In this document: piece by piece, positions 52,851 through 64,000 of the stretch | Numbering within the stretch: position 1 is the first letter of the stretch | Layout: every line of letters starts with the position of its first letter | Assembly: GCA_963931865.1 (NCBI GenBank) | Contig: OZ007516.1 | Coordinates: 11,294,785 to 11,358,784 of the forward strand | DNA length: 64,000 nucleotides | Origin: Axinella damicornis | Lineage: Eukaryota; Porifera; Demospongiae; Axinellida; Axinellidae | Direction: 5' to 3' | Program-made: the position numbers and the translations under genes | Notes under the pieces: model-generated | Databases searched by the model: none | What the model saw: the letters and a program-made list of their open reading frames with translations, nothing else | Told to the model about the DNA's origin: nothing

Positions 52851-53038
52851 TGTAAATGTAAGGGTGGGTGCTCAACACGAAGATGCTGATATCAGAGGAA
52901 GGACAGGGTCTGTGGACCCAGCTGTCAGCGTATAACTGCGTGAACACCCCTACTCAACCTCCTACAACTCAATCCTATGTCAGTGAACTAGAGACATTGG
53001 ACTTACTCGATGAGGAGCAGGATTACATACTGCCATAA
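52851..53038 (+). pseudogene. Degraded CXC-type Cys-rich motif of a mobile-element protein
   Basis: One frame reads CKCKGGCSTRRC, a TGA, then YQRKDRVCGPSCQR; shifting one base gives NCVNTPTQPPTTQSYVSELE and TLDLLDEEQDYILP with a stop. Together this is a C-x-C-x4-C-x4-C ... C-x3-C-x5-C-x-N cluster of the TSO1/tesmin (CXC) type with an acidic tail, which occurs at the C-terminus of proteins from several mobile-element families. One stop and one frameshift break it. Confidence 0.55.
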
Positions 53039-53044
53039 AAGTTG

Positions 53045-54090
53045 GTGCCATTTCTTGTAACCCACAGCTCTGGCCTTTCTACTTTCAGAAGAGTTTATAT
53101 ATGTGTAGATCTTCATGGAAAAGTCCTATAAGTTTGTGTTATGCTCTTGGAGTGGATGCTATGGGCCAATATTTGCGATATCAAAGTTGTCTAAGCAGTT
53201 GTGCCACAAGTTTGACCCTCATTTCCGGACCTTCACTCTCACTCAAGGTGGCTAAAACGCCATTCACTATAAGTAGTAGACATTCAACATTAAATAATTA
53301 CCAACCTGGTGCTGTGATATGCCACATGCTGTGAGAGATCATCGCCCATTTTGACGACTTCTGGGATCACGTCATGTAATTAAGAATATTCTCTTCACAC
53401 TGGTCTCTTGCCAATACCATGGCTCCTCCCCCATGACTGCTGCTTGAGCCTAGTCTACAGTTCCCAGACCCTCCCGAAAAGCGGAAAGAGGGTCTGGCAA
53501 CACTTCTGGTTACATCGGGTGGGGCCATAATTATGGCACAAAGAATGTCATAATTGTAGTTTTAAATCCGAAGTTGAGTTTCTGATGCCTCAGCACATGT
53601 AGACTACTACACAGCCCGGCCAGTGAGTGTGTGCACACACAGATGCTCACCCCAATTATACTATTTCAGAGCCAAACACCAGAGTATATTGGGTATGATA
53701 TTTCTTCTACAGGACACAATAATATTAGTTATCTTCACCGAGGAGAACTACACTTTCATGTATTGTGTGCAGACATTGTAGCAATCTTACACCATCGTGA
53801 ATTTAAAACTAGTGCCCCACAATTATTGTACAGAGACTATTTTAGAAAAAAAAATTCATAGCTTTTGAAACTTAGCTCTCTACAGTGTCCGCTGTGGGGG
53901 GATGTCTAACCACAAAGACAAGGCTCTTCCATCTGATGTCTCTAAGAGACGCAGTACAAACAGGCATGCATTTGAAGTCTACACAATCAGTTTCACGGGC
54001 AAAATTTTAATATATGGAATGAGCTTTTTACCTCACATCGATACAATGAAGTCATCATCAGAGTTATGCTTTGAATGCCCCCAAAAACGT
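53045..54090. other. No recognisable gene
   Basis: A degenerate TAGTCTC-family pair lies near 53450-53515 (GTTCCCAGACCCTC ... GAGGGTCTGGCAAC). Otherwise short frames only. Confidence 0.4.
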
Positions 54091-54097
54091 GAACTTA

Positions 54098-54430
54098 GGA
54101 GGGTGACGATGAGACTCAACTGCAGTGGCAGGCTGCTGCGTTCAATTGTCCATTGTCCATTGTCCATTCTGTGCATGGTGTATTACCTGCAAACAGTCAG
54201 TGACTTGACAGCACTTGGTGAGCAGCATTTCCTTGGTAACTAGTGGTGCATCACAGCAAAAACTGTGAATTGAGGAGAGTGACGATGAGACTCAACTGCA
54301 GTGGCAGGCCGCTGCGTTCAATTGTCCATAGTCCATTAGTCCATTGTTCATTCTGTGCATGGTGTATTACCTGCAAACAGTCAGTGACTTGACAGCACTT
54401 GGTGAGCAGCATTTCCTTGGTAACTGCATC
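54098..54430. repeat. Tandem duplication, about 145 bp each
   Basis: GTGACGATGAGACTCAACTG through GAGCAGCATTTCCTTGGTAA occurs at about 54103-54241 and 54279-54423. The second copy has TCCATTAG in place of one TCCATTG unit. Confidence 0.9.
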
Positions 54431-54499
54431 ACAATATTATGCACGGACAGCTCCTGTTTACAGCGTGGCTTCCCTCTCATAGAGAGTTGGAAAGGGAGA

Positions 54500-56440
54500 A
54501 CGGAGATGACAGTGGGTGGGAGGGTGACGTTAGTGGATCAAGTTCAGAAGAGGATGGGTAGGTTCAGCCTCCCCTCTATACTGTGTTTTAAGATGCGCCG
54601 TTTAACCGGATGTTTAGTGTCCATAGCAACCCCCTCCGTATGGACACAGAAAGAGAGATCGTACATGCAATGTTTGTGGAAACACATTCACAAGGTAATA
54701 ATGTCTGTCTCAAGAGGACTTCCCAATTTGCAATACTAGTATATAAACACTTGATTTTTTCATATTAGAAAGCACATTATTTCAACAATCCACATTTTGC
54801 AGGTGGTTCATGGGTGATGATGGTCTAAGCAGGAGAGTGCAATGCACCAGTATGGGTAAGTGGCCATGTGACCAAAGTTGTGATTACTGCTAGCCAGTAT
54901 AGTGTTACTCTCACTGTGACATGCAAGCAACAATGCCCTCATGAAGGTGATTGGGGCTTGAACAATGACACAGTTCAGCTTGTTCAGCTGTTGAAAAGCA
55001 TCAACATTCCTATTGAGAGTGCACAAGCGGATGAAATGGAGGAGGTTATCCACTCAGCAGGTTTACAGATGCAAAGGGTCGGGTGTTGCACTTTCTTGAT
55101 GTGACGTCGTTGTACATCTTGGTCATCACATTTGTTATGACCTCTCTGATGCTGATGATATCCTTAGCATTATACGGTTGTGCCCTCTGGAATCTATCAT
55201 GCTCTTCAATCTACTCCATTGAGGTGTTCTTTGCCAACATTCTCCGGTGCCTTACCACGAAATTGTAATACCAGAATTTTGCATCTCACTGCCTGCTTGC
55301 CCAGCTATTCAATGTGGTTACATCTCGCTATGTTTTGCTGTGACTAGGTACTGGTGTTAAGAGGATTGCTGCCCCAACAAGATCGGCTGCCATTGGGAAA
55401 AGAAGGCTGAATGGCTCCCCTTTATGCTTCTACTTAAGTTAATTAATTAAAGAGGCATTGGGCAACAAGGATTAAGAGTACACAACAAGGTACATGTATA
55501 CGTTCTTAAAATCACTGTATGTACATCATCAATTTAAATTATTCACAATTTCCGTGTAGGGGTATACCGGCATGACGTAACTTCCGCACTTGTAATGAGT
55601 TAAACACAATTGCTACCATTGGATTCTACATACAATGCTATGGTTCATTGCAGAACCATTGCACATTACACATAGCTGTACTGTTCAGTACGGGTCATCA
55701 GCACTAAACAAAGGAGAAAATCGTTCCAATACTGCCGAACTAACCAATGCAGTTCTGGGTGTGGGAGGAAACCAGTGCATTGAGTGATGCATCATCATCA
55801 AACAGTCAGAACTAGAATCCACACTGTTGCAGACGATCCGTGAAGGTACCTTGACATGTCTTGCAACTGTTAATGGTGCTTGAATTCTTGTTACAGCCAT
55901 TTCATTTGTCCCAAATCAGCACTCACTTGCAATCCTGAAGACCAGCAAGAGGTGGAGGATCCCTTGGCAATTGATGTGACAGGACCCAGACGGGGACTTC
56001 AGGAAATTAATAATATCACCCATCGCGATACAAGGCCGTTTTTGCTTTTGTTGTCACTCAGTACCTCCCTACTGGTGAAGAGCACAATATTCCTGTTCGT
56101 CCTCATGGCAGCAGCAAAGGATCAACTTCTGACTGCACAGCCACTGCTTGTTTAAACGTCAACACTTCCCTCACAAATATGTCACTTCAAATGGAGACTG
56201 CAAATACGTACTTATCACCGGCTCCAAATGTTCAATGTTGCAGCGAATCGACAGGTGTAATGACCAACTGTCGGCAAGTTCCATAACTAACTGACCAACT
56301 GAAAGCTCCATAACTAGTTGCCACTGGTTACCCAGGCAACAATTGCAACAATTGGTCAAGGATGTGTTCTTGACCTCATGGCCACCTGCATACATAATGT
56401 ACAACGTACTATGTGTATACCATTGCTTATCAATTCTGTA
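54500..56440. other. Repeat-derived sequence without clear genes
   Basis: 54505-54545 repeats GTGGGTGGGAGGGTGACGTT found at 51590 and 61050. Short open frames at 54868-55104, 55880-56155 and others lack motifs. I make no gene call. Confidence 0.4.
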
Positions 56441-56449
56441 CTTTCAATT

Positions 56450-59400
56450 TTTCTCCCAACTCTTATTGGTTTATGCGTTTTTCTTAGACAAATATTTCCT
56501 TCAACACAGAGAGGCAATGAGATCATAAACGTGCTATGCACATGCATGCAGAATCAATCAGGTGCACATTGGCATCGGTAAACATTGCGTCCAACAGCGG
56601 GAAACAATGCCCACTTGTTTATGCTTTTTCCTAGACAAATGCTTCATTCAACACAGAGAGACTATATGTAGACCGTGCTATGCACATGCATGCAGAATTA
56701 ATCGTGTGCAATTGGCACAGGTAAACATCAACATCAAGATGGCGTCCAACAGCGAGAAACGCCGGGTCAAGGCAGATGCACCAAGTCTGGAGAAGCACTA
56801 TTTTTTACTATGTAAGAACAGCGTGTAGCATATAATGTGGTCATTACAGTTATTGCATTACAGCCATGTAAGCTACGCATGATACATACTCCCATCAGAT
56901 GGGTCAATGGCACCATCAGAAGCTATAATGTGTAGCTATGGAAACAGAAGTGCTTCCAGCAGGGACAGTGCAACATGGTTTGCAGCTGTGGAACAGCTGA
57001 GGTTCATCCTGTGCAGCCCAAGGAGGTGTAGAGGTTCCTACGTATATGAAACATGCTCAACAAAGAGAAACACACCTACCAGCGAGGAGAACGGTTGAAA
57101 GTTCAGCAGATGGCACCTCTTTCAGCAACCAAACAGTGGTAGACAATAAGTCTTGGTCCCTTCTATGCTTTTTTCTTAGAAACAAATGCTTCATTCAAGA
57201 GGTAATCAGATTATAGACCGTGCTAGGCAAACGCCACCACAAGTCTGGTTACTTTGATTTACAAACTTATCAGAAACCTCTTAACCTGTACCTCCATGTT
57301 GCTCTCCACAGGTTAACGTCACCGCACATATTTGTGGAGCTGGGTGTACGTATGCACACGGTCCGTGCTGCAGTTAACGTCACTACACATATTTGTGGAT
57401 ATGCTTTAACCGATTATAGGTGTTGCTGTAACCCATTTTTAAAGATAAAAATACCATGGCAGTGACCCGAGGGAGAGACGACCAAAGAATTCTCGAGGTA
57501 GTATGGCACCACCGGGTGCCATTACCCTCCTCAGGAGGAGAAGAATCTGTTTCTGCTTATAGACTTCATACTCGCTGTCCTTGATGAGAACTAGCTAGCT
57601 ATCTTTGAATGTACGAATATTTAGAGTTCTCCTCTTGCCACTCTCCTTCAGTTTTAAGGCATGTGGTGGAGGAATGCATGCGGAGTCATTCATGTGCAAT
57701 TGGCGTCGGTAAATTTCAAGATGGCGTCCAGCGGTGGGAAACGCCCTGATGAGGTCAAGGCAGATACATACGCCAAGTCTGGAGCAGCGCCCACACTTTA
57801 CTACGTAAGAACAGCGTGCAGCATACAATGCGGTCATGGAGAAAGTAAAATGTGGCAATCAAAGGAAAACAGAAGACACACTTAAAATGATCATACACAT
57901 TCCTGATGTGATTTTCAATCAGAGACTGAGGCTTCTAATTGAATAAATGGGCAAAATCTTAGTAAACTTTTTCCCACAGAGGTAGGCAATAAGTCGTAAA
58001 TTTTGTTTATGCTTTTTTCTTATTCGTTCAATGCCACCACAAGTCTGGTTACCTTGATTTACAAACTTATCAGGAACCTCTCAACCTGCACCAATATTCG
58101 GAGTTTTCTCTTGCCACTCTCCTTCAGCTTTTAAAGGACTTGTGGTGGGGGAATGCATGCGAAGTCAATCATGTGCGATTGGTGTCGGTAAACATCAAGA
58201 TGGCGTCCAACGGTGGGAAACGCCCTGATGAGGTCAAGGCAGATACGCCAAGTCTGGAGAAGCGCCCACACTTTACTACGTAAGAACAGCGTGTAGCATA
58301 AAATGCGGTCATGGGGAAAGTAAAATGTGGCAATCAAAGGAAAACAGAAGACACACTTAAAATGATCATACACATTCCTGGTGTGATTTCAATCAGAGAC
58401 TGAGGCTTCTAATTGAATAACTAGGCAAAATCCTTTTTTTTCCCACAGAGGTAGGCAATAAGTCGTAAATTTTGTTTATGCTTTTTTCTTAGACAAATGC
58501 TTCGTTCAACACAGAGAGGTAATCAGATTATAGACCATGCTAGGCAAATGCCACCACAAGTCTGGTTACTTTGATTTACAAACTTATCAGGAACCTCTCA
58601 ACCTGCACCAATATTTGGAGTTTTCCTCTTGCCACTCTCCTTCAGCTTTTAAAGGACTTGTGGTGGGGGAATGCATGCGGAGTCAATCATGTGCGATTGG
58701 CGTCGGTAAACATCAAGATGGCGTCCAACGGTGGGAAACGTCCAAGGCAGATACGCCAAGTCTGGAGAAGCGCCCACACTTTACTACGTAAGAACAGCGT
58801 GTAGCATATAATGCGGTCATGGGGAAAGTAAAATGTGGCAATCAAAGGAAAACAGAAGACACACTTAAAATGATCATACACATTCCTGGTGTGATTTTCA
58901 ATCAGAGACTGAGGCTTCTAATTGAATAACAAGGCGTAAACTTTTTTTCCTGGTAGGCAATAAGTCGTAAATTTTGTCTATGCTTTTTTCTTAGACAAAT
59001 GCTTCGTTCAACACAGAGAGGTAATCAGATTATAGACTGTGCTAGGCAAATGCCACCACAAGCCTGGTTACCTTGATTTACAAACTTATCAGGAACCTCT
59101 CAACCTGTACCAATATTTGGAGTTTTCCGCTTGCCACTCTCCTTCAGCTTTTAAAGGACTTGTGGTGGGGGGATGCATGCGGAGTCAATCATGTGCGATT
59201 GGCGTCGGTAAACATCAAGATGGCGTCCAACGGTGGGAAACGCCCTGATGAGGTCAAGGCAGATACGCCAAGTCTGGAGCAGCGCCCACACTTTACTACG
59301 TAAGAACAGCGTGTAGTGTATAATGCGGTCATGGGTAAAGTAAAATGTGGCAATCAAAGGAAAACAGAAGACACACTTAAAATGATCATACACATTCCTG

Positions 59401-59840
59401 GTGTGATTTTCAATCAGAGACTGAGGCTTCTAATTGAATAACTAGGCGTAAACTTTTTTTCCCACAGAGGTAGACAATAAGTCGTAAATTTAGTTTATGC
59501 TTTTTTCTTAGACAAATGCTTCGTTCAACACAGAGAGGTAATCAGATTATAGACCGTGCTAGGCGAATGCCACCACTAGTCTTGTTACCTTGATTTACAA
59601 ACTTATCAGGAACCTCTCAACCTGCACCAATATTTGGAGTTTTTCTCTTGCCACTCTCCTTCAGCTTTTAAAGGACTTGTGGTGGGGGGATGCATGCGGA
59701 GTCAATCATGTGCGATTGGCGTCGGTAAACATCAAGATGGTGTCCAACGGTGGGAAACGCTCTGATGAGGTCAAGGCAGATATGCCAAGTCTGGAGCAGC
59801 ACCCAATTCTTACTACATATACTATATACAGCGGTCATTG
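56450..59840. repeat. About 510-bp tandem array with diverged short copies at its left edge
   Basis: Full units begin with the phrase GCCACCACAAGTCTGGTTAC at about 57230, 58028, 58549, 59050 and 59568, with spacings of roughly 500-520 bp (800 bp for the first). Each holds TCTTGCCACTCTCCTTCAGC, GCATGCGGAGTCAATCATGT, ATCAAGATGGCGTCCAACGG and CAGAAGACACACTTAAAATG. Diverged ~165-bp copies of the middle part are at about 56460 and 56620. Open frames within units change between copies, so I do not call genes. Confidence 0.9.
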
Positions 59841-60280
59841 CGCATTACAAGCACTCAATGAATCATTGCTGGAATACGGATCCTTGATGTACCAACTGAA
59901 CAATTTTGAATTCAACAAATACATCACGCAGCTGATACATTTGTAAATGAACTTAGGCGACTGCAGCATGTCTCTGCCGTGAAGAAAGGCTGATCATCCA
60001 TCTATTTTGATGGGACACTCACCAATGGCACTTCCATAATGCGTATAGCTCTGAGCTGAGAAAAAAAAGCATCTTTTGCTGATTCCAGTCACTCAGTAAA
60101 GCTGACCAACTGCGAAATCAAACAGTCACGTAAAGGAGACAAGACATCCTCAAGAAATTCACTGACATCAAAGAATCTCCCAAAGACATTGATATCAGCA
60201 ACCTTGAAGCTGAACCCATTTGTGCTATACCTTAGGTATAGCTAGTGGTAAATATATATACTCTTAAACTCTAATGTTGT

Positions 60281-60787
60281 TCGAGGGGCAACCGCACTCC
60301 TGGTAGCCGGCTGCGACTCGCCGTAGCGCAAGCTAAGCATCGCAGTTATTCCCAATTAACGCACATGCCACGTGGCAACCACGCTCAGTCGATCGCTAGC
60401 AATGGCGACCAAAGGGAAGACACGAAATCATAACAGCACTTACAACTTTGCCAGCACGGTGAGTTTTGGCATGTAAGCGTCAGTGAACAACAGCGATCAC
60501 GGCCGTGTGGTCAGAATCTTTATGTGCCTTCCTAAGAACGGTACTGCCACCGGAAGTCGAAGAGAACGATCGAGCAATAGCGGCTGACGGCACGACAAAA
60601 GCGCCTGTATCTCCACCACCAAGGTGAGTGCCAGCACAATTATTATGCGTTTGTCTAACTGCATGATAGCGATCACGACGGTGTAGTCAGAATCTCTGTA
60701 GACCTTTCCTGCGTGCTGTGAGGTTTGATTAGGTCATTTATTTATTTATTTATTTACGCGGCACAATTTTTCCCCTACCAGGAGTGT
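60281..60787 (+). mobile_element. 507-bp TCGAGGGGCAACC insertion with paralogous empty sites
   Basis: Left end TCGAGGGGCAACCGCACTCC; right end ACCAGGAGTGTAA, with ACTCCTGGTAG inverted at the two ends. The paralogues at about 50380 and 50912 read ATGTTGTTAGTAT with no insert, so this element inserted into one copy of the duplicated segment. Ends near 37377-37590 (inverted) and 6900 belong to the same family. Confidence 0.85.
60402..60458 (+). CDS. First exon of a transposon gene, 19 residues (copy 2)
   Basis: MATKGKTRNHNSTYNFAST then donor ACG|GTGAGT. See the copy at 37403-37459. The downstream part of the element is too short for a transposase, so this copy is internally deleted. Confidence 0.5.
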
Positions 60788-61874
60788 AAAGTATACGTAC
60801 ATGGTGAGATCCAACAAGTATATTAATCTTCCATAACTCAGTACAGATCAACCACGGACTGATCAATCAACCTCATTGCCTGCCTTCGCCAACAGGCTGG
60901 TGGAAATCCTTGTGCGCCATTACCATCTCCTAATCAGGAAAGAGCATGATATACAAGGGTTCTCACAAGAGTCCATAGGGAGGCTATCGAAAATGCCAGG
61001 CTCCCAGATGGCAACTTCGACTATTCAGAGGAATTGGAAAAACGAATACGACAATGGGTGGGAGGGTGACGTTAGTGGATCAAGTTCAAGGGACGGGGAA
61101 GGGGGTCACCATGCTTTGGTGTTGCCATGGTTTCCTGTTAATTCCTATCTTAGATGTACGGTTTTGTCATTGCACTGACTTTTATTTTTTCCTTGAGCAA
61201 CTAGAACGAGAATCACAACTAGAGGCTTGGCAAAGCCACAGAAGAGATGTGTTGCCTTACTGGACAGGAACATACAGCTATATGTGTACATTGTAATGTA
61301 TTTAATATCACCTTGGTTACATTTTCTTTGATCTGCTCATATACATGTACCTTTGCTTCTAAGACTTTCCATTGATCTGATCATATTACCTGTTTGTTGC
61401 AAATTCATGGGTGATTCAGATATGTATCATTTCACAGACTTTTCACATGTTTAGGTACGGAATTTCAAGGATCTGCTTCATAGTGGTTTCATGGTATTTC
61501 ACTATTCGAAGGTGTCCCATTTCTTAGAGAGTCTTGGACCTGAAAGTCTAGCAGCTGCAGCAGTAGTTGTAGTAGCGGCAGTAGTAGTAGTACTCGGTTT
61601 CACCTCTCCCTCAGTGTTTCCTGTTTGGCATTGGCAGGTGGCCACTCGCTGGCTCCCGTTGGTTTGATGGTCGGTTTTGCAGGCTTGTCTTCTTCGGTCT
61701 GCTCCGGACCTGGAGGTGGCACATGTAGTTTTAACTTTTACAACCATTTCTAGTTGGGCTGCAGAGAAAAGGAGGAGCAGGTGCAGGCGTCTTGCTCCAT
61801 AATACAAAGTTTTTGGTTGACAAGCTTCGAAGCACACAGAGAAGTGCTGCATGCCACTGAACAACCCATAATGC

Positions 61875-61985
61875 AAGTACCACCCTGATCTGGACACATT
61901 CAAGGACGTGCAGGGAACCAACACTGAATGTGCTGAACAGGCATTCAACTGGCTCGGCAGAAACAAGCGCACTGCACTTCAATAA
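61875..61985 (+). pseudogene. KDZ-type transposase C-terminal fragment (copy B)
   Basis: Same frame as 51970-52081 with few changes (DLDTFKDVQGTNTECAEQAF, then NWLGRNKRTALQ). Tyr of the conserved R-Y-K is Asn here. Confidence 0.5.
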
Positions 61986-62029
61986 GAGATTTTAGCCTAC
62001 AAGTCATCCATGCTCCTCCTCTGCTAACC

Positions 62030-62079
62030 TAGCCTCGTACCCAGGTCCTGCGGCGGGGCAGGGCCTGGGTACAAGGCTA
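62030..62079. mobile_element. 50-bp palindromic micro-MITE, 9-bp TSD, empty site known
   Basis: TAGCCTCGTACCCAGG ... CCTGGGTACAAGGCTA, flanked by CTGCTAACC at 62021-62029 and 62080-62088. The paralogue at 52117-52125 has a single CTGCTAACC followed by TGCTGTG, the unoccupied target. Confidence 0.96.
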
Positions 62080-62760
62080 CTGCTAACCTCCTGTGTGTGT
62101 GCATGTCATGGAAGGATACACCCAGTCTGTGTGAATACCATTAGCAAATGGTTGGTAACATCCCTCAGGATGTTTGGTCTGCAGAATGTACACTTGGGGA
62201 TTCATGGACATTTCATTATATTTTCCAGTGTGCTACATGTTGTGGAGTTGTCACGGGTGTTTCAAGCATCTATGTTTCAGAGGTTGTGTACATTTCCATA
62301 GACAACAAGTATACCGTGAAACACTTAGTTTCTGGGGATTTTCAATTTCTAGGGTATGGAAAGTCTGTGAATATTCTTTTTATGTTGGTCACATTATTCT
62401 CTTGGGCTAGCTTTGGAGTCTTGTGGCCTTCATAGCCACTTTCTGGGTAGATGTCAGTGATGACTAACACCTCTGCTTTTTCTTAGGTAGAAACATTCCC
62501 CTTCATAATTTCACCTGCTACCTTTGCTAGGGTTGCCACCCTTTTGCTATCCTGGCAGTACTCTCTAAGTCTTTAGTTGGCAGTTGGCCTTTCCAATGTG
62601 CAGGTGGCTAGCTCCATTGTGTCAGGGTTTGTTTACATTCTTCTACTGATTAGCTCCTTCCAGTTTGTTACCTTATATGGAATAGCTAATCCTTTAAGGG
62701 TTTGTTTACATTCTTTTACCACTTAGTTCCTTCCAGCTTGAAATGGAACTTCATTTTTAT

Positions 62761-63001
62761 GAGGTTTAACGGTGGTTAAAGCAAGTTAACAGCAGAGGGG
62801 CGTGTTCACCCACTTAATTGACTATCACAGTCAATAAACTTCCTGTGCATGCGCACATGATCTGCGCGCCTTATGTCTGAACTAGACAGCTGCATGTCGG
62901 GAAGAGAAGTCCTCTCAAAATTTCCAGCTTCCTCTACTAGGCTCTAGCGGCTTCGGCGTCGGCAGTTACAGACAGAGATCCCTGGTTACCACGCGTGCAC
63001 G
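62761..63001. promoter_or_regulatory. Putative promoter / 5' leader of the 63002 exon
   Basis: Sequence directly before a good start codon, with CG dinucleotides and no TATA box that I can identify. The call rests only on position. Confidence 0.3.
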
Positions 63002-63152
63002 ATGGCAGAAAGTGAGCAAGAAGTTGGACCAGTGCAGTTGGACCAGCCAACCCTGGACGCTATAATAGAAGGGGTGTCTCAACGGATCCTCCAGGTGAGC
63101 ACCAGTCGCGGCACGGAGGGCGAAGCTCCCTCACAGCCGGAGGGGAGCTTGG
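63002..63152 (+). CDS. Probable first coding exon, unknown protein
   Basis: ATG in context CACGATGG opens MAESEQEVGPVQLDQPTLDA, then IIEGVSQRILQVSTSRGTEG and EAPSQPEGSL, ending at donor TTGG|GTAAGC with one base left over. An alternative earlier donor CAG|GTGAGC after RILQ is as good. The acidic start, a short amphipathic helix and a disordered tail resemble Gag-like or adaptor N-termini, but no family can be named. The next exon would lie in or beyond the satellite. Confidence 0.5.
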
Positions 63153-63180
63153 GTAAGCAGTGCTAAGCACAACAGTTAAC

Positions 63181-63192
63181 CCCCCCCCCCCC
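63181..63192. repeat. Poly-C tract
   Basis: Run of 12 C just after the first-exon donor. Confidence 0.9.
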
Positions 63193-63372
63193 ACAACATT
63201 ACATTCACTTCTACCCATCCTGCCCCTTTTTAAAGCCAGGCATCTGGAGTACAACTGCCTATTCCTTCCTCCACTTGTCGCTAGGTGTGATGGCCGTTAG
63301 GCCTTCCGAATAGGCAAGCCATCCCGGCACTCCCACCCCAATAGGCATAGCTCCTCCCCCCTTTTCTTTCTT

Positions 63373-63416
63373 CCCCCCCCCCCCCCCCCCCCCCCCTTCC
63401 TCTCTCTCTCTCTCTC

Positions 63417-63469
<53 letters not shown>

Positions 63470-63530
63470 TTCATCTCTCTCTCTCTCTCCCTCTATCTCT
63501 CTCTCCCTCTATCTCTCTCTCGCTCTGTGC
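63373..63530. repeat. Poly-C and CT tracts
   Basis: C runs at about 63375-63396 and 63419-63466 (near 48 C), separated and followed by CT repeats. Assembly of such a tract is unreliable. Confidence 0.95.
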
Positions 63531-63599
63531 ACTCTTCCTGTTGCTCCGCTCTGACCCCAAGCACACATCCAGGATGTAGCCCGAGGTCTCCTTAGGTCC

Positions 63600-64000
63600 T
63601 AACTTTTACACCTACGGACCAACCACCTCAGGTCACGAACAGCTCTCAAGCGGACTACCCCTGGGTTGTTCTTTCAAGGGGCCCATCACACCATCCACCA
63701 CAGGTCGCTAGTGGGAACAGTGATGCCACCATCACTCCCATGCTGACCACCTCAGGTCGCTGCAGGGCACAACGTACCTCACACTGTCCTCTCACTGGCC
63801 ACCTCAGGACAATGCAGGGCTCAACCCCTCACACGGTCCACCCCAGGTCTCAATTGCAGAGTGCAATGACACCCCACTGACCACCCCAGGTCACCATAGG
63901 GCACAGCCCTCACACAGACCACCCCAGGTCACCATAGGGCACAGCCCTCACACAGACCACCCCAGGTCACCATAGGGCACAGCCCTCACACAGACCACCC
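63600..64000. repeat. 38-bp satellite running off the window end
   Basis: From 63881 exact 38-bp units start CCACCCCAGGTCACCATAGG and continue GCACAGCCCTCACACAGA at 63881, 63919 and 63957. Before that, from about 63620, diverged units with CCACCTCAGGTCGC spaced about 38-60 bp show a graded transition into the homogeneous array. Confidence 0.95.

Larger units (their letters stand above)
60876..62760 (+). repeat. Segmental duplication, copy B
   Basis: Counterpart of 51430-52540. It carries extra material at 61261-61740 and 62095-62440 and the micro-MITE at 62030. Confidence 0.9.

Noticed and set aside
63259..63474. Minus-strand Gly-rich frame
   Set aside because: It is translation of poly-C/CT tracts.

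Overview
This window is nuclear DNA from an animal, most likely a marine invertebrate and possibly a demosponge. The pointers are small protein-like exons bounded by GT/AG sites, metazoan families (a selenium-binding protein / methanethiol oxidase tail, a TRPA-like cation channel, a thrombospondin-type fragment), a eukaryotic 28S rRNA fragment, a tRNA-derived SINE, LINE remnants, and many families of DNA transposons and MITEs. Nothing looks bacterial. The sponge assignment is an inference from overall character, not from a marker I can prove.

Layout. 0-2.3 kb: two decayed LINE fragments on opposite strands, the first with an inverted duplication at its 5' side. 3.3-6.8 kb: hairpins, a pogo-type MITE and a 1.8 kb TIR element that sits inside an older palindrome. 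9.2-12.5 kb, minus strand: probable exons of one or more genes, including three clean exons of the SELENBP1-family C-terminus and a phase-1/1 Cys-rich exon. 12.6-18.5 kb: a 330-bp tandem array with a 981-bp higher-order repeat. 18.5-33 kb: sparse minus-strand exons with many small mobile elements, among them a tRNA-Ser-type SINE, a 382-bp MITE with a perfect 9-bp target duplication, a hAT-like element and a foldback element ending CAAGGGCGCAT. 33.8-36.3 kb: a nearly intact pogo-family transposon with TIRs, a 540-aa DD35D transposase and a PHD finger in the next frame. 37-41.7 kb: purine-rich tracts, and a MULE/CaRF-like transposase relic split by a young foldback MITE with a 7-bp target duplication. 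42.0-42.6 kb: an isolated minus-strand 28S rRNA fragment carrying a 17-nt deletion. 44.0-50.0 kb, minus strand: exons of a TRPA-like channel from S1 to a coiled-coil C-terminus. 50-63 kb: a mosaic of segmental duplications with KDZ-like transposase remnants and a ~510-bp tandem array. 63-64 kb: a probable plus-strand first exon, long C and CT tracts and a 38-bp satellite running off the end.

The most interesting pattern is a set of very small palindromic insertions with ends TAGYCTCGTNCCCAGR. I found six with perfect 9-bp target duplications, of lengths 19, 34, 50, 81, 382 and 556 bp. Two of them have the unoccupied target preserved in a paralogous copy elsewhere in the window. The smallest consist of little more than the terminal repeats themselves.

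Gene models are fragmentary. I give only exons whose reading frame and splice signals I could follow. Several neighbouring TRPA exons do not agree in phase with the nearest canonical splice sites, so those joins are uncertain.
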